The translations under genes and the position numbers were made by a program. Shown one piece after another: positions 1-6,313 of a stretch of DNA of 7,364 bases. Below the pieces are notes generated by a model. It saw only the letters and a program-made list of their open reading frames with translations, was not told the DNA's origin and did no database searches. Numbering within the stretch: position 1 is the first letter of the stretch; the number at the start of each line of letters is the position of its first letter. The stretch covers positions 1 through 7,364 of the forward strand of contig DATKDF010000061.1 of NCBI GenBank assembly GCA_035512795.1. The letters run 5' to 3'. This stretch comes from DATKDF01 sp035512795. Lineage in GTDB: Bacteria > Acidobacteriota > Vicinamibacteria > Vicinamibacterales > SCN-69-37.

Positions 1-2183
1 CCACTGCCGACGATGATCCAGGCGTCGGCCATGACGATCCGCCGGACGTCACGCGGACCGGCGCCGAGCGCCACGCGAATGCCGATCTCACGGCGACGCT
101 CCGCGACCAGCCGCGCCGCCAGCCCGTACAGGCCGACGGCTGCCAAAAGCAGCGCGGCCCCGCCGTACATCGCCGACAGCATCGCCCGCCCGCGCTCGAC
201 GACGAGGGTCGACGCCACCAGATCCGGAAGCGCCGTTGTCTGTGTCACGAACAGCGCCGACTCGTGGCCCTCAATGGCCGGCCGAAGAGACGGCAGGAGC
301 GCACGCATGTCGCCGTCGGAACGCACGACCCAATACCGCGCCGTGTTCGCCGTGCGCATCGGAAAATAAATGACGCCGACGTCATCGTCGACCGGGCTCC
401 GGTACCGGACGTCTGCCGCCACGCCCACGACCGTGTACGGCGCCTGACCCCGCATCAGCGTCCTGCCGAGAGCGAGGCCGTCGAACAGGCGGCGTTCGAC
501 TTCGGTGGAGATGATGGTCACGCTCGGAGACGCTAACTGGTCAATCGCCTCGAACGGGCGACCGCTTTCCAGCGGTATCCGCATGGCCCTGAAGTAGTCC
601 TCCGTCACCGAGAGGGCGAGGATGGACTGGCCCTCTTCCGGCGCCTGCCCTTCGCGCCGAACGACCGCAGACCCCGGAGAATCACCGGCCAGTGGCACCG
701 CGCTCGCCATGGCCACCGCGGTCACCTCAGGCAGCGCGGCAATCCGATCTCTTGCGTCCTGCATCACTCGCAGGTCGAACGACTCCATGTACGACATGAG
801 CGCCGCGATATCCGTCCGCCGCAGGTCCAGCAGCTTGGCGCGTTCCTCCGCCGTGATCACGCGGGGAGCCGGCCGTCCGCGCTGCACAGCGACGACCGCG
901 GCGCCGGCAGGATCGAACCCGAGGGACTGGTGCCCCAGGCGTCGCAGCGTTTCGCCGAAAAGCCCGGCACCCACGAGCAGCACCATGGCCAGACTGAACT
1001 GCGCGGCGACCACCGCGCGATGCCGCCAGCGACTGCTCCGCGTCGCCTCGCGGCTTCCCCGCTTCAGCGTGTCACCCGGCTGACTGGACCAGATGGCTGA
1101 CGACGGAACCATGCCCGCCAGGAGCGTGGTGACGACCGCGGCGGCCAGGGCCCAGGCGGCGATCTGCCGGTCGAGCGCGACAGGCTGCTGACCCAGCAGA
1201 CCGGGTGGCGCGATCGAGACGAGAGCCGGAAGCAGCCACCACGCGAGCAGCAGGCCCGTAGCGCCCGCGGCCAGCGCCAGCACGGCGTGTTCGACCGTCC
1301 GTTGACGCAGGATCGCCATGCGGCTGCCGCCGATCGCCAGGCGGACGGCCGTTTCGTGCTGGCGCGAGCGCGCGTCACCGAGCAGCAGGCCCGCGACGTT
1401 CGAACAGGCGACAATCAGGAGCAGCGCCGCGCCCGCGAACATGACCCAGAGCGGCTGATCCCCCGTGCCGACGCGGTCGTACCTGAGCGTCACGACGCGC
1501 CCCGTCCGCCGATCCGGCGGTTCCTCGCCCCTCACGAGCGGTTCGGCTGCCGACAACGCCGCCCCGGTACTGACGCCAGGCGCCAGTCGTCCCAGGGCCA
1601 TGAAGAACGGGTTGCCGAAGCTGCCGTTGTACCTGTGGACGCCAATCGGCATGAGCAGGTCCGGCCCGTCGCCGGGGAAGGCGAACCCCGGCGGCAGAAC
1701 ACCGACGATGGTCCGTCGTCGTTCGGGGGCGGTCGCGGTTGCCCCCGGCGGTGAGACGGTGATTGGACCGCCGATGACGTCCGGATCCGCGCCAAACATG
1801 CGCACCCAGAGCCTGTGCGAAAGGATCACCGCGCCCGAGTCCACTTCGTCCTCATCGGCGCGAAAGAATCGTCCGTGCGCGGGCTGCACGCCCAGAATGG
1901 CGAGCAGCGTGGACGAAGCGAAGAAGGACCTGGTCAACTCCTGGCGATCGTCACCGGCCACGTGCTCGCCCGGCACCCAGACGGCGACGTCCGTGAACAC
2001 AGGGGCCGTCTGCAGCGCCCGCCACGACGCCCACGAGATTCCGCCACGCTGCCAGCGAGTCGCGAAGGCCGGGTTCGCGCGTTGCTCCGGCGACGGTGGT
2101 GCCAGCGCCGCATCGCCAGGCGGAGGCTTGCGGCAGCGAACCTCGAACCCGAGACCCGAAAAGAGGAAGCCGACGAGTATCAT
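1..2183 (-). CDS. ADOP-family (MacB/FtsX-like) ABC transporter permease, partial at both ends
   Basis: The minus strand is open for 727 codons from an ATG at 2183-2181 to the left edge, with no stop. The layout matches acidobacterial duplicated orphan permeases, inner-membrane proteins made of two MacB-like halves with no fused ATPase; substrates are mostly unknown. Visible parts: extracytoplasmic domain 1 with LSHRLWVRMFG near residues 121-131 and VGVLPPGFAFP near 160-170; membrane segments near 245-268, 300-325 and 341-360; a conserved cytoplasmic stretch (ETAVRLAIGGSR, about 277-288); a second-half helix near 389-410; extracytoplasmic domain 2 (about 411-670); a helix near 670-692; and the second cytoplasmic repeat EIGIRVALGAG near 699-709. 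About 65 C-terminal residues with the last two helices probably lie off-window. The usual first helix and the following LLRPLPY-type motif are absent. The start is weak: GGGAG lies only 1 nt before the ATG, and the next in-frame GTG is near residue 70. Family call firm; start and functionality uncertain. Confidence 0.85.
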   Translation of the reverse strand, partial: MILVGFLFSGLGFEVRCRKPPPGDAALAPPSPEQRANPAFATRWQRGGISWASWRALQTAPVFTDVAVWVPGEHVAGDDRQELTRSFFASSTLLAILGVQPAHGRFFRADEDEVDSGAVILSHRLWVRMFGADPDVIGGPITVSPPGATATAPERRRTIVGVLPPGFAFPGDGPDLLMPIGVHRYNGSFGNPFFMALGRLAPGVSTGAALSAAEPLVRGEEPPDRRTGRVVTLRYDRVGTGDQPLWVMFAGAALLLIVACSNVAGLLLGDARSRQHETAVRLAIGGSRMAILRQRTVEHAVLALAAGATGLLLAWWLLPALVSIAPPGLLGQQPVALDRQIAAWALAAAVVTTLLAGMVPSSAIWSSQPGDTLKRGSREATRSSRWRHRAVVAAQFSLAMVLLVGAGLFGETLRRLGHQSLGFDPAGAAVVAVQRGRPAPRVITAEERAKLLDLRRTDIAALMSYMESFDLRVMQDARDRIAALPEVTAVAMASAVPLAGDSPGSAVVRREGQAPEEGQSILALSVTEDYFRAMRIPLESGRPFEAIDQLASPSVTIISTEVERRLFDGLALGRTLMRGQAPYTVVGVAADVRYRSPVDDDVGVIYFPMRTANTARYWVVRSDGDMRALLPSLRPAIEGHESALFVTQTTALPDLVASTLVVERGRAMLSAMYGGAALLLAAVGLYGLAARLVAERRREIGIRVALGAGPRDVRRIVMADAWIIVGS
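2178..2183 (+). promoter_or_regulatory. Candidate -10 element for asd
   Basis: TATCAT at 2178-2183 matches five of six positions of the TATAAT consensus and stands out in very GC-rich DNA. It ends 9 nt before the asd ATG at 2193, so transcription would begin at about 2190-2193 and give a leaderless or nearly leaderless mRNA. That agrees with the lack of a ribosome-binding sequence just upstream of asd. There is no recognisable -35 hexamer 16-18 nt upstream and no extended -10 TG. The element overlaps the apparent start codon of the divergent permease. This is a sequence-match inference only; the real promoter could lie further upstream inside the permease gene. Confidence 0.25.
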
Positions 2184-2192
2184 GCTCCCTGC

Positions 2193-3245
2193 ATGACTCC
2201 CTCGTCGGACCGAATCCCCGTCGGCGTCGTCGGCGCCACCGGGATGGTCGGGCAGCAGTTCATCTCCCGTCTCGCGCGGCACCCCGGGTTTCGGGTCGCG
2301 TGGGTTGCCGCAAGCGAACGCTCCGAGGGCAAACGCTACGCCGATGCCGCGCCGTGGCGGCTGGCGGCACCGATGCCCGACGAGGCGCGCGACCTGATGG
2401 TCGACGCGTGTCAGCCCGGCCGCGGACCGCAGGTCGTGTTTTCGGCGCTGGACGCGAAAGCCGCCGACGAGCTCGAGGCGCCCTTTGCGCGCGCCGGGCA
2501 CGTCGTCCTCAGCAACGCGCGGACCCACCGGATGGACCCGCTCGTGCCCCTCCTCGTCCCCGAAGTCAACGCCGATCACCTGTCGCTCCTCCCCGAGCAG
2601 CGCCGCGAACGCGGCTGGTCCGGGGCCATCGTCACCAACCCGAACTGCGCCGCGGTCGTGCTGGTGATGGCGCTGGCGCCGCTCCGCGTGTTCGGCGTCC
2701 GGCGCGTGCTGGTGTCGACGATGCAGGCCGTCTCGGGCGCGGGGTACCCGGGCGTGGCATCGCTCGACATTCTCGGTAACCTGGTCCCGTACATCGGCGG
2801 CGGGGAGGAAGAGAAGATCGAGACCGAGTCCTTGAAGATGCTCGGTACCGCTGGCGGCCGCGTGCCACTCGATGCCGTGATCAGCGCGCAGGTCAACCGC
2901 GTGCCGGTCGTCGACGGCCACACGATGACTGTGTCGGTCGAGCTGTCGGCGCGTCCGTCGGCCGATGAGGTTGCGGCCGCCCTGCGCGCCTTCCGCGGCC
3001 GCCCGCAGGAACTGAGGCTGCCGACGGCGCCCGATCCGCCGATTGCCGTGATGACCGACACGAACCGCCCGCAGCCCCGGCTCGACGTGGACCTTGGCGA
3101 CGGCATGACGGTGTCGGTCGGCCGAATCCGGACGTGCCCGGTCCTGTCCCACAAGTTCGTCGCGCTCGGGCACAATACGGTCCGGGGCGCGGCCGGGGAC
3201 TCGATCCTGAACGCGGAGCTGATGAAAGCGGAGGGGATGCTCTGA
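2193..3245 (+). CDS. asd: Aspartate-semialdehyde dehydrogenase
   Basis: This cytoplasmic enzyme reduces L-aspartyl-4-phosphate with NADPH to aspartate-4-semialdehyde, the branch-point precursor of lysine/diaminopimelate, threonine and methionine. The 350-residue protein belongs to the archaeal/fungal-type branch. It has a dinucleotide-binding loop GATGMVG (14-20), PEVN (123-126), the catalytic cysteine C152 in TNPNCA, TMQAVSGAGYPG (176-187), an EEEK stretch (205-208), the acid-base histidine H243 in DGHT, PQPR (293-296) and a C-terminal HNTVRGAAG (327-335). The start at 2193 puts the Rossmann strand 8-10 residues from the N-terminus, as expected; the next ATG lies inside the nucleotide loop and is too late. 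No Shine-Dalgarno sequence is evident; AGAGGAAG at 2162-2169 is too distant. It is the first gene of the lysine cluster, 9 nt from the divergent permease start, and its stop is 24 nt before lysC. Length and all key residues look intact. Confidence 0.96.
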   Translation: MTPSSDRIPVGVVGATGMVGQQFISRLARHPGFRVAWVAASERSEGKRYADAAPWRLAAPMPDEARDLMVDACQPGRGPQVVFSALDAKAADELEAPFARAGHVVLSNARTHRMDPLVPLLVPEVNADHLSLLPEQRRERGWSGAIVTNPNCAAVVLVMALAPLRVFGVRRVLVSTMQAVSGAGYPGVASLDILGNLVPYIGGGEEEKIETESLKMLGTAGGRVPLDAVISAQVNRVPVVDGHTMTVSVELSARPSADEVAAALRAFRGRPQELRLPTAPDPPIAVMTDTNRPQPRLDVDLGDGMTVSVGRIRTCPVLSHKFVALGHNTVRGAAGDSILNAELMKAEGML

Positions 3246-3257
3246 GCACCCCGTATT

Positions 3258-3262
3258 GAAGG
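3258..3262 (+). promoter_or_regulatory. Ribosome-binding site of lysC
   Basis: GAAGG lies 7 nt before the ATG at 3270 in the 24-nt asd-lysC gap. This supports 3270 as the start rather than the in-frame ATG at 3279, which would leave only KFGGTS at the extreme N-terminus. The short gap has no room for a lysine riboswitch or an independent leader, so lysC is probably co-transcribed with asd. Confidence 0.6.
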
Positions 3263-3269
3263 TCCTCCG

Positions 3270-4664
3270 ATGATTGTGATGAAGTTCGGCGGCACGTCGG
3301 TGGCCGATCGGGCGGCCATTCTGCGGCTGATCACGATCGTCCGGGCCGCCCGTCAGGTGTCGATTCAACCCGAAGCCGCCGACTGGCGTGGCCCGATCGT
3401 CGTGGTGTCGGCGCTCGGCGGCGCCACGGACCGGCTGCTCGGCGTGGCGGCCGAGGCGGGCGCCGGGGACCGCGACGGGGCCGTCACCAACCTGCAGATG
3501 CTGCGCGAGCGGCACCTCGACGTGGCCGGCGTCATCGAGTCGGATGCCGAGCGCGAAGACGTCGCCACGTTCATCAATCACGAGTTCGACGAGCTCGAGC
3601 GGGTCGCGGGTGCGCTCGCGGTGCTGCGCGAGGTGACGCCGCGGTGGCTCGATGCGATCGCGGCGGCTGGCGAGATTCTGAGCAGCCGGATCGTGGCCGC
3701 GGCGCTGTCGTCGCGGAACCTGGTGGCGTCGTGGGTCGATGCGCGCCGCGTCATGATCACCACGGCCGATCACACGGCCGCCACACCACTCCTGGCCGAG
3801 ACGAGCGCGGCGCTTGCATCCGTCGTCAATCCGCTGCTCGGCGCCCGCCGCATCCCCGTGGTCGGCGGCTTCGTCGGTGCCACGCACGCGGGCGTGACGA
3901 CGACGCTCGGGCGGGGCGGGTCGGACTACTCGGCAGCGATCGTCGGCGCGTGCCTGGGGGCCGACGAGATCCAGGTCTGGACCGACGTGGACGGCATGCT
4001 CACGGCCGACCCACGCATCGTCCCGAACGTGCAGGTCGTGCCACACCTGTCGTTTGCCGAGGCCTCGGAGCTGGCCTACTTCGGCGCGAAGGTGCTGCAC
4101 CCGGCGACGATTCAACCGGCCGTGTCGCGGAACATCCCGGTCCGGATCCTCAACGCGCAGCGGCCGCAGGACTCGACGGGGACGCTCATCACGCGCGACC
4201 GGCCGGCGATTGCCCAGCCGCTCACGGCGGTCGCCTCGAAAACGGGCGTGACAGTGGTCGACATCACCTCGACCCGGATGCTGATGGCGCACGGGTTCCT
4301 GAAACGCATCTTCGAGGTGTTCGAGGCGCACCGGACATCGGTAGACGTCGTGACGACGTCGGAGGTGAGCGTGTCGGTGACGATTGACGATCCGCGCCGC
4401 CTGCCGGGCATCGTGCAGGATCTCAGCGCCGTGGCCGACGTCACGCGCGAGGACGAGATGGCCATCGTCTGCGCGGTCGGCGACGGCCTGCAGCGCGACC
4501 CGACGTTCGTCAGCCAGCTCCTCGAGGCCATCGGGGGGGTGCCGATCCGGATGGTGTCGCAGGCCGCGTCGCGCCGGAACGTCACGCTCGTCATCCGCGC
4601 GGCCGACCTTCCGGCGACGCTCACGCGCGTCCACGATCGCTTTTTTCGCGAGGTGCCCGCATGA
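3270..4664 (+). CDS. lysC: Aspartate kinase, monofunctional, lysine-sensitive type
   Basis: It phosphorylates L-aspartate with ATP to aspartyl-4-phosphate, the committed first step to diaminopimelate and lysine. The 464-residue protein resembles E. coli LysC in length and layout. The amino-acid kinase domain (about 1-300) carries KFGGTS (5-10), VVSALGGATD (45-54), GEILSSR (134-140), TTTLGRGGSDYSA (210-222), WTDVDGMLTADPR (237-249) and FGAKVLHPATIQPAV (271-285). Two ACT domains follow (about 320-390 and 397-460), the first with TTSEVSVSVTID (362-373), as in lysine-inhibited enzymes. No homoserine dehydrogenase domain is fused, which fits a lysine-dedicated role. Some expected lysine-contact positions differ from E. 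coli (M339 and A340 where E. coli has His and Ser), so inhibition may be altered. The last four bases are shared with the dapB start (ATGA), suggesting translational coupling. Confidence 0.96.
   Translation: MIVMKFGGTSVADRAAILRLITIVRAARQVSIQPEAADWRGPIVVVSALGGATDRLLGVAAEAGAGDRDGAVTNLQMLRERHLDVAGVIESDAEREDVATFINHEFDELERVAGALAVLREVTPRWLDAIAAAGEILSSRIVAAALSSRNLVASWVDARRVMITTADHTAATPLLAETSAALASVVNPLLGARRIPVVGGFVGATHAGVTTTLGRGGSDYSAAIVGACLGADEIQVWTDVDGMLTADPRIVPNVQVVPHLSFAEASELAYFGAKVLHPATIQPAVSRNIPVRILNAQRPQDSTGTLITRDRPAIAQPLTAVASKTGVTVVDITSTRMLMAHGFLKRIFEVFEAHRTSVDVVTTSEVSVSVTIDDPRRLPGIVQDLSAVADVTREDEMAIVCAVGDGLQRDPTFVSQLLEAIGGVPIRMVSQAASRRNVTLVIRAADLPATLTRVHDRFFREVPA
4650..4655 (+). promoter_or_regulatory. 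Ribosome-binding site of dapB
   Basis: GAGGTG lies within the end of lysC, 5 nt before the dapB ATG at 4661. It supports the start that overlaps the lysC stop codon and allows ribosomes finishing lysC to reinitiate on dapB. Confidence 0.6.
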
Positions 4665-5368
4665 ACCTGCTGATCGTCGGCCACGGGCGCATGGGACGCC
4701 TCGTCGAGACGTACGCCGGAGCGCACGGGTTGACCGTCGTCGGCGTCCTCGATGACGAGGCCGGGTGGACGACGTTTGCCGAGGGCCAGTACGATCAGGC
4801 TGAAGTGGCGATCGACTTCAGCTTTCCGCGATCGGTGCGGCCGAATCTGGAGCGGTTGGCGGCCCGGGGCGTGAGTGCCGTCATCGGGACGACCGGATGG
4901 CAGGAGGACGAGCCGTCGTTGCGCGATCTGGTGGCCGGGGCCGGCATCGGCGTCCTGGCCGCGGCCAACTTCTCGCTCGGCATGCACGTCTTTCGCGCCA
5001 TCGTCGAGCAGGCGGCCTGGCAGTTCGCGCTGCTGGAGGATGTCGGGGCGTGGATTCACGAAACCCACCACGCGGCCAAGCGAGACGCGCCATCGGGCAC
5101 CGCGGTCGTGCTCGCGGCCGCAATGAAGCAGGCCGGATATGGCCGCTCGATCGACATGGCGTCCACCCGGGCCGGCTGGGTGCCCGGCACGCATGTCGTC
5201 GGATTCGACGGTGCGGCCGATACGGTCACGCTCACCCATACCGTGCGCGACCGGGCCGTCTTCGCACACGGGGCCCTCGAAGCCGCCCGGTGGCTGCGAG
5301 GGCGCCAGGGGTGGTTCGGCATCGACGACATGTTCAACGAGTTCGTCCGCAACGCGGACCGTACGTAG
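4661..5368 (+). CDS. dapB: 4-hydroxy-tetrahydrodipicolinate reductase
   Basis: It reduces the DapA product with NAD(P)H to tetrahydrodipicolinate in the cytoplasm. The 235-residue protein is shorter than E. coli DapB (273) and resembles the compact forms of several other phyla. Visible features: the nucleotide-binding loop GHGRMGR (7-13), IDFSFP (51-56), GTTGW (76-80), AANFSLGMHV (101-110), the catalytic signature HHAAKRDAPSGTA (136-148, with H136/H137 and K140) and the C-terminal FAHGALEAARWL (201-212). After the second beta-strand the sequence is LDDEAG (30-35): acidic D31-D32 stand where E. coli has Glu38-Arg39, and the missing arginine hints at NADH use. It starts inside the lysC stop (ATGA) and is followed by a 39-nt gap with a hairpin before dapA. 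Identification is firm; the cofactor preference is inference. Confidence 0.95.
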   Translation: MNLLIVGHGRMGRLVETYAGAHGLTVVGVLDDEAGWTTFAEGQYDQAEVAIDFSFPRSVRPNLERLAARGVSAVIGTTGWQEDEPSLRDLVAGAGIGVLAAANFSLGMHVFRAIVEQAAWQFALLEDVGAWIHETHHAAKRDAPSGTAVVLAAAMKQAGYGRSIDMASTRAGWVPGTHVVGFDGAADTVTLTHTVRDRAVFAHGALEAARWLRGRQGWFGIDDMFNEFVRNADRT

Positions 5369-5370
5369 GG

Positions 5371-5390
5371 CGCACTGGTCTTCCAGTGCG
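5371..5390 (+). repeat. Intercistronic hairpin between dapB and dapA
   Basis: CGCACTGG (5371-5378) and CCAGTGCG (5383-5390) form a perfect 8-bp stem around the tetraloop TCTT. Two G-U pairs (5370/5391 and 5369/5392) could extend the stem. It starts 3 nt after the dapB stop and ends 6 nt before the dapA ribosome-binding site. Only TTATT follows, not a true U-run, so a strong intrinsic terminator is unlikely. It could be an RNA-processing or stabilising element, a partial terminator, or a protein-binding palindrome. It is the only clear non-coding structure in the operon. Confidence 0.6.
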
Positions 5391-5396
5391 TTATTC

Positions 5397-5401
5397 AGGA
5401 G
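5397..5401 (+). promoter_or_regulatory. Ribosome-binding site of dapA
   Basis: AGGAG lies 6 nt before the dapA ATG at 5408. It is the strongest Shine-Dalgarno match in the operon, consistent with dapA being translated independently of dapB across the 39-nt gap. Confidence 0.75.
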
Positions 5402-5407
5402 ACGACC

Positions 5408-6313
5408 ATGCGACAGACATTCACTGGTGTCGGCACCGCGCTCATCACTCCTTTTACGCGCGGCGGCGCCGTGGACGAAGCCGCCGTTGCGCGTCTGGCG
5501 CGGCGGCAGATCGACGCGGGTGTGCACTTTCTCGTCCCGTGCGGCACGACGGGCGAGTCGCCCACGCTGTCGATGGCCGAGCGGCGCCGCGTCGTCGAGA
5601 TCGTGGTCGGCGAGGCACGCGGCCGCGCGCGCGTGATGGCCGGCGCCGGCGGGTACGACACCCGTGAGGTAGTCCACGCGGTGCAGGAGATGACCGCTGC
5701 GGGCGCCGACGGCATCCTGTCGGTCACGCCCTACTACAACAAGCCGACACCCGAGGGGCTCTACCAGCACTACAAGGCGATCGCCGAGGCGTCGACTCTG
5801 CCCATCGTCGTCTACAACGTCCCGGGCCGCACGGGCTGCAACGTCGATCCGGCAACGCTCGCCCGCATCGCGACCCTGCCGAACATCGTCGGCGTCAAGG
5901 AGGCCTCGGGCAACGTCACGCAGATGGCCGAGATCTGCCGGCTGCTGCCGAAGAGCTTTCTCGTGCTGTCGGGCGACGATGCGCTGGCGTTGCCGCTCAT
6001 GGCGATTGGCGGCCGGGGCATCATCTCCGTGGCGTCGAACGAGGTGCCGGCCGAGATGGTGGCGATGGTCGAGGCCGCCGAGCGGGGAGACTTCGGGGAG
6101 GCGCGAAGGTGGCACGAAAAGCTCCTGCCCGTCATGCAGGTCAACTTCATCGAGTCGAACCCCGGACCGGTCAAGTTCGCCATGTCGGTGATGGGCCACT
6201 GCGAAGAGTCGTTCCGCCTGCCTGTCGTCGCGCCGACGCCGGCCTCGCAGAAGGCGATCGTCGCCACGCTGCGTGACTTCGGCCTGCCGGTCGTTTCCGG
6301 GGCGCACGCGTGA
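5408..6313 (+). CDS. dapA: 4-hydroxy-tetrahydrodipicolinate synthase
   Basis: This class I aldolase-fold enzyme condenses pyruvate with aspartate semialdehyde in the first step committed to diaminopimelate and lysine. The 301-residue protein aligns with E. coli DapA at a constant +3 offset. It carries T47-T48 in GTTGES, Y109-Y110 in TPYYNKP, Y136 and R141 in YNVPGRTG, the Schiff-base lysine K164 in GVKEASGN, and GDD (189-191), so the catalytic set is complete. The lysine allosteric pocket is less conserved: E. coli His53, His56 and Asn80 correspond here to M56, R59 and Y83, while the position of Glu84 stays E87. This suggests weak or no lysine inhibition, a pattern seen in several insensitive DapA enzymes, but it is not proof. 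The gene follows dapB after a hairpin-containing gap and has a strong ribosome-binding site. Its stop overlaps the dapD start (GTGA). Confidence 0.97.
   Translation: MRQTFTGVGTALITPFTRGGAVDEAAVARLARRQIDAGVHFLVPCGTTGESPTLSMAERRRVVEIVVGEARGRARVMAGAGGYDTREVVHAVQEMTAAGADGILSVTPYYNKPTPEGLYQHYKAIAEASTLPIVVYNVPGRTGCNVDPATLARIATLPNIVGVKEASGNVTQMAEICRLLPKSFLVLSGDDALALPLMAIGGRGIISVASNEVPAEMVAMVEAAERGDFGEARRWHEKLLPVMQVNFIESNPGPVKFAMSVMGHCEESFRLPVVAPTPASQKAIVATLRDFGLPVVSGAHA

Noticed and set aside
1815..2192. In-frame upstream extension of asd
   Set aside because: The frame is open back to 1815, but the extra residues are Arg-rich, unrelated to Asd, and overlap the permease. The Rossmann strand expected at the N-terminus begins right after the ATG at 2193.
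1465..2196. Plus-strand open frames opposite the permease, one ending in ATGA overlap with the asd start
   Set aside because: The ATGA overlap with asd looks like translational coupling, but the 243-codon frame has shadow-like composition and lies opposite a permease with clear ADOP motifs.
3233..3252. Possible hairpin over the asd stop codon (GGGG-A-TGC paired with GCA-CCCC)
   Set aside because: The stem is only 3+4 pairs with a bulge and is followed by GTATTG, not a T-run. It is too weak to call a terminator between asd and lysC.
2184..3269. Search for a lysine riboswitch upstream of asd or lysC
   Set aside because: The 9-nt and 24-nt gaps are far too short for the roughly 170-nt lysine riboswitch.
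4533..4646. G7 run (4533-4539) and T6 run (4641-4646) near the end of lysC as possible frameshift or slippage sites
   Set aside because: The frame is intact through both runs and the C-terminal ACT domain is complete, so there is no sign of programmed frameshifting or a sequencing error.
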